This document shows, in pieces, positions 25,463-32,693 of a DNA stretch of 64,000 bases. Numbering within the stretch: position 1 is the stretch's first letter; each line of letters opens with the position of its first letter. Origin of the DNA: Sphaerisporangium corydalis (lineage in GTDB: Bacteria; Actinomycetota; Actinomycetes; Streptosporangiales; Streptosporangiaceae); NCBI RefSeq assembly GCF_025506355.1, contig NZ_JANZYP010000034.1:1-64000 (forward strand), written 5' to 3'. The notes beneath the pieces were generated by a model. That model saw nothing but the letters and a program-made list of their open reading frames with translations, searched no databases and had not been told where the DNA came from. Position numbers and translations under genes: made by a program.

Positions 25463-26035
25463 TCAGCGGAGCAGGACGCCGAAGACGGTGTCGAAGAACG
25501 GCTTGAAGGCCTTGGCGGACCGTTCGGTACGGGAGGAGATCAGCGTCCCCTCCCAGGCGTTGAGCAGGAACGCGGCGAGCGTCTCCGCGTCCTGCCCGGC
25601 CGACACCTGGCCCGCCGTCTGGGCGTCGGCGACGGCGCAGGTCAGGCACTCGGCCCAGTAGGCGAAGCCCTGCCGGATCGCCTCGCGGATGATCTCGCTG
25701 TGGTCGCTTATCTCGTTGGCGAAGTCGCCGAACAGGCAGCCTCGCAGGAACCGCTGGTCGAGCTGGCCGTCCCGGAGGAACTCGAAGTGCCTGCGGAGCC
25801 GGGTGAGCGGGTCCACCGAGGAGTCCTTGAGGTCCGCGAGCCGCAGCGTCGAGCCGTACCGCTCCAGCGCGACGACGGCCAGGGCCTCCTTGGACGGGAA
25901 GTGGTTGTAGAACGAGCCCTTCGGCGCGCCCGCCGCGTCGGTGATGTCCTTCACCCCCGCGCCGTTGAAGCCGTGGGCGTGGAACTGCTCGAACGCGGCC
26001 TCGACCAGCTCTCCGCGCAGACTGTGCCGGGCCAT
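25463..26035 (-). CDS. TetR-family regulator of the adjacent alcohol dehydrogenase
   Basis: The 190-residue protein has a standard N-terminal helix-turn-helix (GVKDITDAAGAPKGSFYNHF, about 28-47) and a helical C-terminal domain resembling the electrophile/aldehyde-sensing TetR groups (NemR/AcuR-like; by resemblance only). A Cys in RGCLFGDFANEI near 111 could be a redox or electrophile sensor. ATG 26035 is chosen because GGAGGTGG lies nine bases before it; the frame stays open to 26134. It is divergent from the zinc alcohol dehydrogenase, with two matching palindromes between them. Confidence 0.85.
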   Translation of the reverse strand: MARHSLRGELVEAAFEQFHAHGFNGAGVKDITDAAGAPKGSFYNHFPSKEALAVVALERYGSTLRLADLKDSSVDPLTRLRRHFEFLRDGQLDQRFLRGCLFGDFANEISDHSEIIREAIRQGFAYWAECLTCAVADAQTAGQVSAGQDAETLAAFLLNAWEGTLISSRTERSAKAFKPFFDTVFGVLLR

Positions 26036-26056
26036 GCGTCGCCACCTCCGAGCAAA

Positions 26057-26170
26057 ACGACCGATCGTCTCGACCCGTGGAAGATTACCACCCCAAGCGA
26101 AGAAACCCCAGGCCGGTAGGCGACCACACCTCACGCAAGGAGTGTTTGACTTCTTTTAAGACGACCGGTC
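26057..26170. promoter_or_regulatory. Two copies of a TetR-type operator in the TetR/ADH promoter region
   Basis: ACGACCGATCGT at 26057-26068 and ACGACCGGTCAT at 26161-26172 share the motif ACGACCGRTCRT, each centred on a dyad (the second contains the perfect GACCGGTC). One lies just before the TetR start, the other before the dehydrogenase. This is the arrangement expected of a repressor controlling both genes. Confidence 0.6.
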
Positions 26171-26216
26171 ATTATGAAACCAGACGATGAACCGATCTGA
26201 CCGCGAAAGGGGCAGC

Positions 26217-27236
26217 ATGTCCACGTATCGAGCGATCCAGGTGACCGGGGCGCGGAACTTCTCCCTGGTCGAGCGTGAGCTGGTGGAACCTGGCCGCGGC
26301 CAGGTGCGGATCCGCGTCGAGGCCTGCGGCGTCTGCCACTCCGACGCGGTCGGCGTCGAGGGCATGCGCCCCGACCCCTCGGCCCCGGTCGTCCCCGGGC
26401 ACGAGATCGTCGGCGTCATCGACGCCGTGGGTGAGGGGATCGAGGACTGGCGGGCCGGCGACCGCGTCGGAGTGGGCTACCTCGCGGGCTACTGCGGCAC
26501 GTGCGAGCGGTGCCGGCGCGGCGACTTCGTCACCTGCTCCCGGCAGCCCGCCATGGGTTCCGACCTCGACGGAGGGTACGCCGAGTCCGTGATCGCGCTG
26601 GCGAGCGGCCTCGTCCGCGTCCCCGACGGCCTTTCCGCGATCGAGGCGGCGCCGCTGCTGTGCGCCGGGCTCACCACGTTCATGGGCCTGCGTCTCGTGG
26701 ACGCGGCGCCGGGCCGGCTCGTCGCCGTTCAGGGCATCGGCGGCCTCGGCCACCTCGCCGTCCAGTACGCGGCGCGGCAGGGCTACCGTGTCGCCGCCAT
26801 CGCTCGCGGCGCCGGCAAGGCGGAACTCGCGCTGAGGCTCGGCGCCGACCATTACATCGACAGCGCGAGCGAAGACCCGGGCGAGGCGCTCCAGGCCCTC
26901 GGCGGCGCCGCCGCCGTCATCGCGACCGCGTCCAACGCCCCCTCGATGTCGCCGCTCATCGCGGGCCTGAGCCCGCGCGGCCGGCTCGTCGTCCTCGGCG
27001 TCGACGTCCAGGACCCGATCGCGGTGGACACCGTGACCCTGACGTTCGGCGGCCGCGAGGTCATCGGCAGCATCACCGGCAAGCCCGTCGACAACGAGGA
27101 CAACCTCGCCTTCGCCCTGCACCGGGACGTCCGCCCGATGGTCGAGGTCATGCCGCTCGCCGACGCCCCGAAGGCGTACGAGCACATGATGTCCGGGAAT
27201 GCCCGCTTCCGCGTGGTCCTCGACACGACCGCCTGA
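26217..27236 (+). CDS. Zinc-dependent alcohol dehydrogenase (MDR superfamily)
   Basis: The 339-residue enzyme oxidises alcohols or reduces aldehydes with NAD(P). The catalytic zinc ligands are present in ACGVCHSD (Cys near 37) and PGHEIVG (His near 60); four structural zinc cysteines lie in GYCGTCERCRRGDFVTC near 90-107. The dinucleotide fold shows VAVQGIGGLGHLAVQYAARQ near 170. The start is ATG 26217 after AAAGGGG; an ATG at 26187 is upstream without a site. The neighbouring TetR-type regulator and paired operators suggest induction by a toxic aldehyde or electrophile (inference). Confidence 0.9.
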   Translation: MSTYRAIQVTGARNFSLVERELVEPGRGQVRIRVEACGVCHSDAVGVEGMRPDPSAPVVPGHEIVGVIDAVGEGIEDWRAGDRVGVGYLAGYCGTCERCRRGDFVTCSRQPAMGSDLDGGYAESVIALASGLVRVPDGLSAIEAAPLLCAGLTTFMGLRLVDAAPGRLVAVQGIGGLGHLAVQYAARQGYRVAAIARGAGKAELALRLGADHYIDSASEDPGEALQALGGAAAVIATASNAPSMSPLIAGLSPRGRLVVLGVDVQDPIAVDTVTLTFGGREVIGSITGKPVDNEDNLAFALHRDVRPMVEVMPLADAPKAYEHMMSGNARFRVVLDTTA

Positions 27237-27253
27237 GCCGATGGGGCCCGGCT

Positions 27254-28234
27254 TCAGGGCAGGGTGCGTACGGCGGTGAGGAAACCTCCGGTGGCCGGGC
27301 CGGGCAGATCCCGGCCGTAGGAGCCGGCCAGGGTGGCCAGGTCGTGGAACCGGGGACGCCAGCCGTCCCGGGCGAGCCGTCCGGCCACGTCCCCGCCAGG
27401 ACCGCCCTTCCACATCGCCGTGTACGGCTCCATGGCCGGCATGTCCCCGGCCCGTGACACGAGCGTGGAGTCGCCGCCGGGGAAGTGCTCGAACGAGAGC
27501 CGGCTGCCCGGGGCGGACAGCGTTCCGACGGCCGCGAGCAGGCGGGCGGACTCCCCGGCCGTCAGGTAGATCAGCAGGCCCTCGGCCAGCCATGCCGTAC
27601 GGGCGGCGCGGTCGAACCCGGCGGCGAGCAGCGCGGCCGGCCAATCGTCGCGAAGATCGACCGGCAGCGCGATGCGCTCGTGGCAGCGCGGCAGCGCCGT
27701 GCGCTCGTGGCGGCGCGGCGCCGCCTTCCCCGCGAGCACGGCGTCCTTGAAGGCCAGCACCTCGGGAAGGTCCAGCTCGAACACCCGGGTGCGCTCGGGC
27801 CAGGCCAGCCGGAAGGCCCGGGTGTCCAGGCCCGCCGCGAGCAGCACGACCTGGCGGCAGGCGCGCGCGGCCTCGGTCAGGTAGTCGTCGTAGAAGCGGG
27901 TGCGCATCACCGCATGCGCGTACAGCACCCCACCCAGCGATGCCGCCGACCACGGCATCCCTTCCTCACTCCCGCCCACCTCCGTCCTCGGCACCGCCTC
28001 CCTGCTGTCAACCGCCTCCATCCCCGCTGCGGCTCCCTCGGTGCCGCCCGCTCGTGTCCTCGGTGGGGTCCCGGTCGGTTGGGGGAACATCGCGGGGGCC
28101 GCGTCCACGAACGCCTGGGCGTACGGGTCGGTGAACAGGCGGTCGCGGCGGCGGTTCTCCATGGCCCGTACCACCGCCATGCCGAGGGCGGTCCTGCCCA
28201 CGCCTTCCAACGGCGGTTCCTGCGGCCCCATCAC
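27254..28234 (-). CDS. LCM-type SAM-dependent methyltransferase with inserted low-complexity segments
   Basis: The family core is clear: GRTALGMAVVRAMENRRRD at the start, VVLLAAGLDTRAFRLAWPE as SAM motif I, VFELDLPEVLAFKDAVL with the acidic SAM contact, and TAWLAEGLLIYLTAGES. Unlike relatives it carries a 40-residue insert rich in Gly, Glu, Thr and Arg after residue 50, and a short internal duplication (RRHERTALP, RCHERIALP) near 185. Both are encoded by repetitive DNA and suggest slippage. The substrate is unknown. It is divergent from the small MarR-type regulator, with palindromes between them. Confidence 0.78.
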   Translation of the reverse strand: MMGPQEPPLEGVGRTALGMAVVRAMENRRRDRLFTDPYAQAFVDAAPAMFPQPTGTPPRTRAGGTEGAAAGMEAVDSREAVPRTEVGGSEEGMPWSAASLGGVLYAHAVMRTRFYDDYLTEAARACRQVVLLAAGLDTRAFRLAWPERTRVFELDLPEVLAFKDAVLAGKAAPRRHERTALPRCHERIALPVDLRDDWPAALLAAGFDRAARTAWLAEGLLIYLTAGESARLLAAVGTLSAPGSRLSFEHFPGGDSTLVSRAGDMPAMEPYTAMWKGGPGGDVAGRLARDGWRPRFHDLATLAGSYGRDLPGPATGGFLTAVRTLP

Positions 28235-28264
28235 GCCTCCCCCGCCCCTTCTTTGTATGCCCTG

Positions 28265-28278
28265 GATGAAACTTCATC
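28265..28278. promoter_or_regulatory. Inverted repeat GATGAA-ac-TTCATC
   Basis: A perfect six-base inverted repeat around two bases, in the 95-base gap between the methyltransferase and the MarR-type gene. The surroundings hold further GATG/CATC half sites (near 28285 and 28310). Likely the binding site of the MarR-type regulator. Confidence 0.5.
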
Positions 28279-28329
28279 GCCAACGATACATCTTCAGCGA
28301 TGCTTCAGCGCCGATGTAGTCTGGCGGGC

Positions 28330-28740
28330 ATGGACGGCGGCCAACTGCACCGGCTGGGCAGGCGACTGATCGAGTTGTCGGCGGCGGCGACCGGCGAGGC
28401 GGGGGACCTTCGGCTGACGCCGGGGGAACTGGCCGTGCTGGAGGACGCGATCAAGCACCCTGACGGCTCCGTCGGCGAGATCCATCAGCGCACCGGCTTC
28501 GCGCAGAGCCACGTGTCGGTGTCGGTGTCCCGGCTCAGGGAGCGCGGGCTGGTCGAGACCACCGCCGACCGGGCCGACGGGCGCCGCACCCGCGTCCGGG
28601 TCACCGGCGAGGCCCTCCAGGCGATCACCCGCCGCGCCGCCCGCGACACCGGCGACGCCATCGCCCGCGCCGTCCCCACCCCGGCCGAGGCACGCCGCGT
28701 CGCCGCCCTCTTGGACGAACTGGCCACTCTGCTCCTCTGA
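28330..28740 (+). CDS. MarR-like winged-helix regulator
   Basis: The 136-residue protein has a winged helix with recognition helix in TGFAQSHVSVSVSRLRERGL and wing LVETTADRADGRRTRVRVTG, as in the MarR/ArsR class. N- and C-terminal helices probably form the dimer interface. The start is ATG 28330 (MDGGQLHRLGRRLIELSAAA). It probably regulates itself and the divergent methyltransferase through the palindrome between them. Its last codons (CTG CTC CTC TGA) are the beginning of a tandem repeat that continues downstream. Confidence 0.75.
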   Translation: MDGGQLHRLGRRLIELSAAATGEAGDLRLTPGELAVLEDAIKHPDGSVGEIHQRTGFAQSHVSVSVSRLRERGLVETTADRADGRRTRVRVTGEALQAITRRAARDTGDAIARAVPTPAEARRVAALLDELATLLL

Positions 28741-28832
28741 CCGACGCGCACCCGCCCTGCTCCTCCGACCGGCCCGCGCCCGCCCCTGCTCCTCTGACCG
28801 GCCCGCACCCGCCCCTGCTGCTCTGACCGCAC
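28731..28832. repeat. Tandem 28-29 bp repeats made from the end of the MarR-like gene
   Basis: Units start at 28731, 28759, 28788 and (partial) 28817, each beginning gctcctctgacc or close to it. The first unit contains the last codons and stop of the gene, so the coding end has been copied three times downstream. Compare the 45-base repeat after the sigma factor gene at 32564. Confidence 0.8.
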
Positions 28833-28889
28833 GCTCGCCGCACCGCACGGGGGATCCCCCGGCCCCCGTGATGGGCCGTCCGCGGCGTC

Positions 28890-29609
28890 CTAGGCCATGG
28901 AGACGAGGCGGGCGCCGCCGTCGGTTTCGAGGATTGTGCCGGTGATGTTCGCGTTGGTCGCCGCCAGTACCACGGCCTCGGCGACGTCTTCGGCGGTCGC
29001 GATGCGCCGTGCCGGCAGCAGCTGGGCGGCTTGAGTGAAGTACGCCTGTTTTGCCTGGTCGGGGAGGCCGTTCCACCAAGGGGTGTCGACCAGGCCGGGA
29101 GAGACGCCGTTGACCCGGATGGGAGCCAGTTCGGCGGCGAGTGGCTTGACGAGGGCTTCGACGGCTCCGTTGACGGCCGCGATACCGGCGGTGCCGGGCA
29201 TGCCCGCCCGGGCGGTGATCGCGCCGAGCAGTGTGATCGAGCCCGTGGGCGCCAGGTGCGGCAGGGCCGCCTGGATGGTGGTGACGTGGCCCCAGAATTT
29301 GGCGTCGAAGGCCCGGCGGAGCATGCCGAGGTCCAGGTCGGCGAAGGGTCCCGGGCCTTCGCTGCCGCTGAGGCTGATGACGAGCCAGTCGATCCTGCCG
29401 ATCGCCTCGACGACGGCGGTGATCTCCCCTCGGTCGCCGCCGTCCGCCCGGTGGCCGATGATCTCCGGGTCGGTGGTGGCGATGTCGTCGAGACGCTCCT
29501 TGCCGCGCCCGGCGACGTGGACGGTCGCGCCCAGGGCCTGGAGCCGGCGGGCGGTGGCCAGCCCGATGCCGGAGGTTCCGCCGACGACGAGGGCTACGTG
29601 CTGTGTCAT
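28890..29609 (-). CDS. SDR-family protein lacking the usual catalytic Tyr-Lys pair
   Basis: The 239-residue protein has a classical SDR nucleotide-binding start (ALVVGGTSGIGLATARRL) and cofactor-selecting Arg in HVAGRGKERLDD, so NADP(H) is likely. Near residue 150, where the Y-x-x-x-K motif should be, it reads MPGTAGIAAVNGAVEALVKP: the Tyr and the Lys are both missing (Ile and Asn in the aligned positions), although the Ser-type strand (GSITLLGAITA) and the PG-loop (VNGVSPGLVDTPWW) are normal. It may use other residues or act as a binding protein. It is divergent from a TetR-type regulator with a near-perfect operator between them. Confidence 0.8.
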   Translation of the reverse strand: MTQHVALVVGGTSGIGLATARRLQALGATVHVAGRGKERLDDIATTDPEIIGHRADGGDRGEITAVVEAIGRIDWLVISLSGSEGPGPFADLDLGMLRRAFDAKFWGHVTTIQAALPHLAPTGSITLLGAITARAGMPGTAGIAAVNGAVEALVKPLAAELAPIRVNGVSPGLVDTPWWNGLPDQAKQAYFTQAAQLLPARRIATAEDVAEAVVLAATNANITGTILETDGGARLVSMA

Positions 29610-29625
29610 TCCCTGCTCCTCAATT

Positions 29626-29642
29626 CGATTCGTTACGTATCG
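29626..29642. promoter_or_regulatory. 17-bp near-perfect palindrome between SDR and TetR genes
   Basis: CGATTCGTTACGTATCG is a dyad with one mismatched pair and a central base. It lies 17 bases from the SDR start and 18 from the TetR start, so one bound repressor dimer would cover both promoters. Confidence 0.65.
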
Positions 29643-29659
29643 TTTTGAATGAAGCTAGC

Positions 29660-30268
29660 ATGACTCCCGTGACCGACCAACCCGCCCCCGAGCGCCCGGG
29701 CCGCAAGCGCAGCGAAGACAGCAGGATGGCGATCCTGGCCGCGGCGAGCGAGCTCACCGCCGAGGTCGGCTACGCCGGTCTGACGATCGAAGGGATCGCC
29801 GCCCGGTCCGGGGCCGGCAAGACCACGATCTACCGCTGGTGGCCGTCCAAGGCCGACGTCCTCCTCGACGCGCTGGCGACCAAGGCGGACCTGTACGTGC
29901 CGGTATCGGATGAGGGCAGCTACCCCGCCGACCTCAGCGCCTTTCTGACCGCGAGTTTCGCCCTCGGCCGCGACCCGCAGGTCGCCGAGGTGCTGTGCGC
30001 CCTGATGGCCGAGGCACAGATCAACCCCGAGTTCGGGAAGCGGTTCCGTGCCTCGTTCCTGCGGAACCGCCGGGACGCGCTCGGGGTCATTCTCGATCGT
30101 GCCCAGGCTCGCGGGGATCTTCCGCCGGGCCTGCCTCCCGCGACCGTCGCCGACATCGTGTTCGGCACTCTGTGGTACCGGCTGCTCGCCACCCGCGAAC
30201 CCCTCGATCAGCGGCTTGCCGACGATCTCGTCTCCGCGCTGGCCGGGACGCCGTGCGACCCGCGTTGA
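29660..30268 (+). CDS. TetR-family regulator of the SDR gene
   Basis: The 202-residue protein has the helix-turn-helix TIEGIAARSGAGKTTIYRWW (about 40-60) and a C-terminal domain like the TetR_C_11-type group (GTLWYRLLATREPLDQRLAD near the end). The chosen start is ATG 29660 (MTPVTDQPAPERPGRKRSED); the frame is open further upstream but through the operator and the divergent gene start. It presumably represses the SDR gene and itself through the palindrome at 29626-29642. Confidence 0.85.
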   Translation: MTPVTDQPAPERPGRKRSEDSRMAILAAASELTAEVGYAGLTIEGIAARSGAGKTTIYRWWPSKADVLLDALATKADLYVPVSDEGSYPADLSAFLTASFALGRDPQVAEVLCALMAEAQINPEFGKRFRASFLRNRRDALGVILDRAQARGDLPPGLPPATVADIVFGTLWYRLLATREPLDQRLADDLVSALAGTPCDPR

Positions 30269-30346
30269 CGGCGCCGCCCCGAGCCCGACGCGACCACGAT
30301 GGGTATCTTCCAATCCAAGCGGCACGACCGATCACGACTGGAGTTG

Positions 30347-30793
30347 ATGGCGATGAGCGAGCTGCCTGAGGAGCCGTCGCACCGGCGGTTGCACCACGTG
30401 GCGCCGGACGGGCTGACGCGGGAGACCGCGCAGTCGGCCGGGATGCTCCGCCGCGCGGCGATCAGCGGGGCCACCGTGGGGTCGAAGCGGCAGTGGATGG
30501 GACAGACGCGCATGTCCCCCGCCACCGTCTCGGCCAACCACCACCACGGCGACTCTGAGACCGCGATCTACGTGGTCAGCGGCAGGCCGTCGTTCGTGTT
30601 CCTCGACGTCGAGGGCGACGAGCCGCGCGAGGTCCGGATCGACGCCCGGCCGGGCGACTTCGTCTTCGTGCCTCCGTTCGTGCCCCACCGCGAGGAGAAT
30701 CCGGACCCCGAGGAGGAGGCGGTCGTAGTGATCGCGCGAAGCTCCCAGGAGGCGATCGTGGTGAACCTCGACTCGCTCAGCTGGGACCGGTAG
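30347..30793 (+). CDS. Cupin-domain protein
   Basis: The 148-residue protein has both cupin metal-site motifs: motif 1 in SANHHHGDSETAIYVVSGRP, with His and Glu ligands, and motif 2 in PGDFVFVPPFVPHREENPD, with the final His. Such single-domain cupins may be dioxygenases, isomerases or sugar-binding proteins; nothing decides here. ATG 30347 lies five bases after GGAG; ATG 30353 is an alternative. It follows the TetR gene by about 80 bases on the same strand. Confidence 0.8.
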   Translation: MAMSELPEEPSHRRLHHVAPDGLTRETAQSAGMLRRAAISGATVGSKRQWMGQTRMSPATVSANHHHGDSETAIYVVSGRPSFVFLDVEGDEPREVRIDARPGDFVFVPPFVPHREENPDPEEEAVVVIARSSQEAIVVNLDSLSWDR

Positions 30794-30844
30794 AGGCGAG
30801 AAGATCTTGAGGCGGGTACGCAAGGGCGTGCTCGCCGCCGTGGA

Positions 30845-31609
30845 TCAGCGCCCGACCCGCTCCGCCAGGAAGTCCTCCCAGGTCCGGCTGCCCGGCACGG
30901 CCCCCGTGACGGACAGGTTCTCGCCGGCCCGGTAGGCGCGCCCGGCCTTGCCTGGCATCCGGATCGGCACCATCAACCGGCGCCCCCCGCGCGCCCGCAG
31001 GTACCCCCGGGCCAGGTCGGCCATCCCGTACACCTTCGGCCCGGCCAGGTCGGGTACCAGGCCGGCCGGCTCGGCGAGCGTCAGTTCCACGAGCCGGGCC
31101 GCCACGTCGCGCGCGTCGACCGGCTGGAACCGCAGCCCGCCAGGGACCGGTATCACCGGCGACCGCGCCAGGTTCCGCACCACGGTCAGGACCAGGTCGT
31201 GGAACTGGGCGGCGCGCAGCGTCGTCCACGGCAGGCCGGAGCCGGCCACGGCCTGCTCCGCGCCGAGTTTGGCGGTGAAGTAGGACAGCGGTACCCGGTC
31301 CGCCCCGATGACCGAGATGTACACCAGGTGCCGCGCGCCGGTGTGCGAGGCGGCCCGGACCAGGTTCTGGGTCGCCTCCTGGTCGCCCTTGGCGGCGCCC
31401 GCGAGATGCACGATGATCTCGGCCCCGGCGATCGCGGGCTCGATCCCCTCGTTCTTGAGCAGGTCACCGGGCACGTACTCGATGCCGTCCCCGGACGCGT
31501 GGGCGCGCCGGCTGAGGATCCGTACTTCGTGGCCGGCGTCGCGCAGGAGCGGGGTGACGTGGCGCCCGAGCGTGCCCGTGCCGCCGGTGAGCAGGATGGA
31601 TGGTGTCAT
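30845..31609 (-). CDS. NmrA-like NAD(P)-binding protein, probable ECF41 target
   Basis: The 254-residue atypical SDR has the N-terminal ILLTGGTGTLGRHVTPLLRD and RILSRRAH cofactor signature, followed by AEIIVHLAGAAKGDQEATQN and HLVYISVIGADRVPLSYFTA, where Tyr and Lys are spaced as in extended SDRs. It resembles nucleoside-diphosphate-sugar epimerase or NmrA-type sensors. ECF41 sigma factors are typically encoded beside a carboxymuconolactone decarboxylase, oxidoreductase or epimerase that they transcribe; this gene stands divergent from such a sigma factor and fits the rule. Confidence 0.82.
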   Translation of the reverse strand: MTPSILLTGGTGTLGRHVTPLLRDAGHEVRILSRRAHASGDGIEYVPGDLLKNEGIEPAIAGAEIIVHLAGAAKGDQEATQNLVRAASHTGARHLVYISVIGADRVPLSYFTAKLGAEQAVAGSGLPWTTLRAAQFHDLVLTVVRNLARSPVIPVPGGLRFQPVDARDVAARLVELTLAEPAGLVPDLAGPKVYGMADLARGYLRARGGRRLMVPIRMPGKAGRAYRAGENLSVTGAVPGSRTWEDFLAERVGR

Positions 31610-31640
31610 GCTTTTCTCCGAAATCGTCCAGACCAGTCCC

Positions 31641-31667
31641 CGTCACACCAGCAGGGTTTCGGGGGTC
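31641..31667 (+). promoter_or_regulatory. Candidate ECF41 autoregulated promoter
   Basis: CGTCACA (31641-31647), a 16-base spacer and GGTC (31664-31667) differ by one base in each box from the reported ECF41 pattern TGTCACA-n16-CGTC. It would start transcription about 30-35 bases before the sigma gene. A TGTCACA is also present on the minus strand (31681-31675) toward the NmrA-like gene, though without a good second box. Confidence 0.4.
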
Positions 31668-31705
31668 AGCCTCTGTGACACTTCGCGCGGGGGGAATGTG
31701 ACCTG

Positions 31706-32587
31706 ATGGACGAGAGCATGTGGCTGCTGGAGCGTTTCGAGGAGCACCGGCCCCGGCTGCGAGCGGTGGCCTACCGGATGCTCGGCTCGGCGAGCGAGGC
31801 CGACGACGCCGTCCAGGAGGGCTGGCTGCGCCTCAGCCGGGCCGGCGCCGACGGCGTCGAGAACCTCGGCGGGTGGTTGACCACGGTGGTGGCGCGGGTG
31901 TGCCTGAACATGCTGCGCACGCGCGCGACCCGGCGCGAGGAGCCCCTTGACGCGGGGGCTCCCGGTCCGGTCGCCGGCGACCGGGACGCGGGCGACCCCG
32001 AGGGCGAGGCGTTGCTGGCCGACTCGGTCGGGCTGGCGTTGCTGGTGGTGCTGGACACGCTCACGCCGGCCGAGCGGCTCGCGTTCGTGCTGCATGACAT
32101 GTTCGCCGTGCCGTTCGACGACATCGGCCCGATGATCGAGCGTTCCCCGGCCGCGGCCCGGCAGCTCGCGAGCCGCGCCCGGCGCCGGATCAAGGGGGTC
32201 ACCCCGGAGCGCGACGCCGATCTGACCCGCCGGCGCCGGGTCGTCGAGGCGTTCCAGGCCGCCTCCCGTGGCGGTGACTTCGACGCGCTGATCGCGCTGC
32301 TCGATCCCGATGTGCTGCTGCGGGCCGACCGGGCCGCCGGTCCCACCCCCGAGCCCCTCATGTTCCGCGGTCACCGGGCCGTGACCAAGGGCGCGCTCGC
32401 CGCCGCCGAACGGATGCGGTCCACCCGGCCGGCGCTGGTGAACGGAGATGTGGGACTGGTGATGGCCCCCCGCGGGCGCCTGTTCCTGGCCCTCGCCTTC
32501 ACGTTCGCCGGCGACAGGATCACCGAGATCGACGTGATCGCCGACCCCGGCCGCCTCCGCCTGCTCGACCTCGCCGTCCTGGATTGA
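31706..32587 (+). CDS. ECF41-type (SigJ-like) RNA polymerase sigma factor with SnoaL-like C-terminal domain
   Basis: The 293-residue protein has region 2 (RLRAVAYRMLGSASEADDAV, WLRLSRAGADGVENLGGWLT), region 4 (LTPAERLAFVLHDMFAVPFD and SPAAARQLASRARRRIKG) and then a SnoaL_2-type domain (VEAFQAASRGGDFDALIALL to the end). In ECF41 factors this C-terminal extension takes the place of a separate anti-sigma factor. Start ATG 31706 (MDESMWLLERFEEHRPRLRA). It is divergent from the NmrA-like gene, its probable target. The end of the gene is duplicated downstream as a 45-base repeat. Confidence 0.87.
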   Translation: MDESMWLLERFEEHRPRLRAVAYRMLGSASEADDAVQEGWLRLSRAGADGVENLGGWLTTVVARVCLNMLRTRATRREEPLDAGAPGPVAGDRDAGDPEGEALLADSVGLALLVVLDTLTPAERLAFVLHDMFAVPFDDIGPMIERSPAAARQLASRARRRIKGVTPERDADLTRRRRVVEAFQAASRGGDFDALIALLDPDVLLRADRAAGPTPEPLMFRGHRAVTKGALAAAERMRSTRPALVNGDVGLVMAPRGRLFLALAFTFAGDRITEIDVIADPGRLRLLDLAVLD

Positions 32588-32663
32588 GCGGGCCCGGTCG
32601 CTGAACGGCTCGACCTCGCCGTCCCGGACCGAGCGGCCCCGGTCGCCGGACGGCTCGACCTCG
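32564..32663. repeat. Tandem 45-bp repeat made from the end of the ECF41 gene
   Basis: Units start at 32564, 32609 and (partial) 32654, each beginning ctcgacctcg. The first holds the last codons and stop of the sigma factor gene. In the second copy the stop codon is changed (TTGA to CCGA). The pattern parallels the repeats after the MarR-like gene at 28731. Confidence 0.8.
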
Positions 32664-32693
32664 GTCGCCGGCACCGGCGGCCGTACCCTCTGC

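Noticed and set aside
21562-28234. Biosynthetic gene cluster from two methyltransferases, SDR and MFS pump
   Set aside because: No core synthase; genes are arranged as independent regulator-target pairs on alternating strands.
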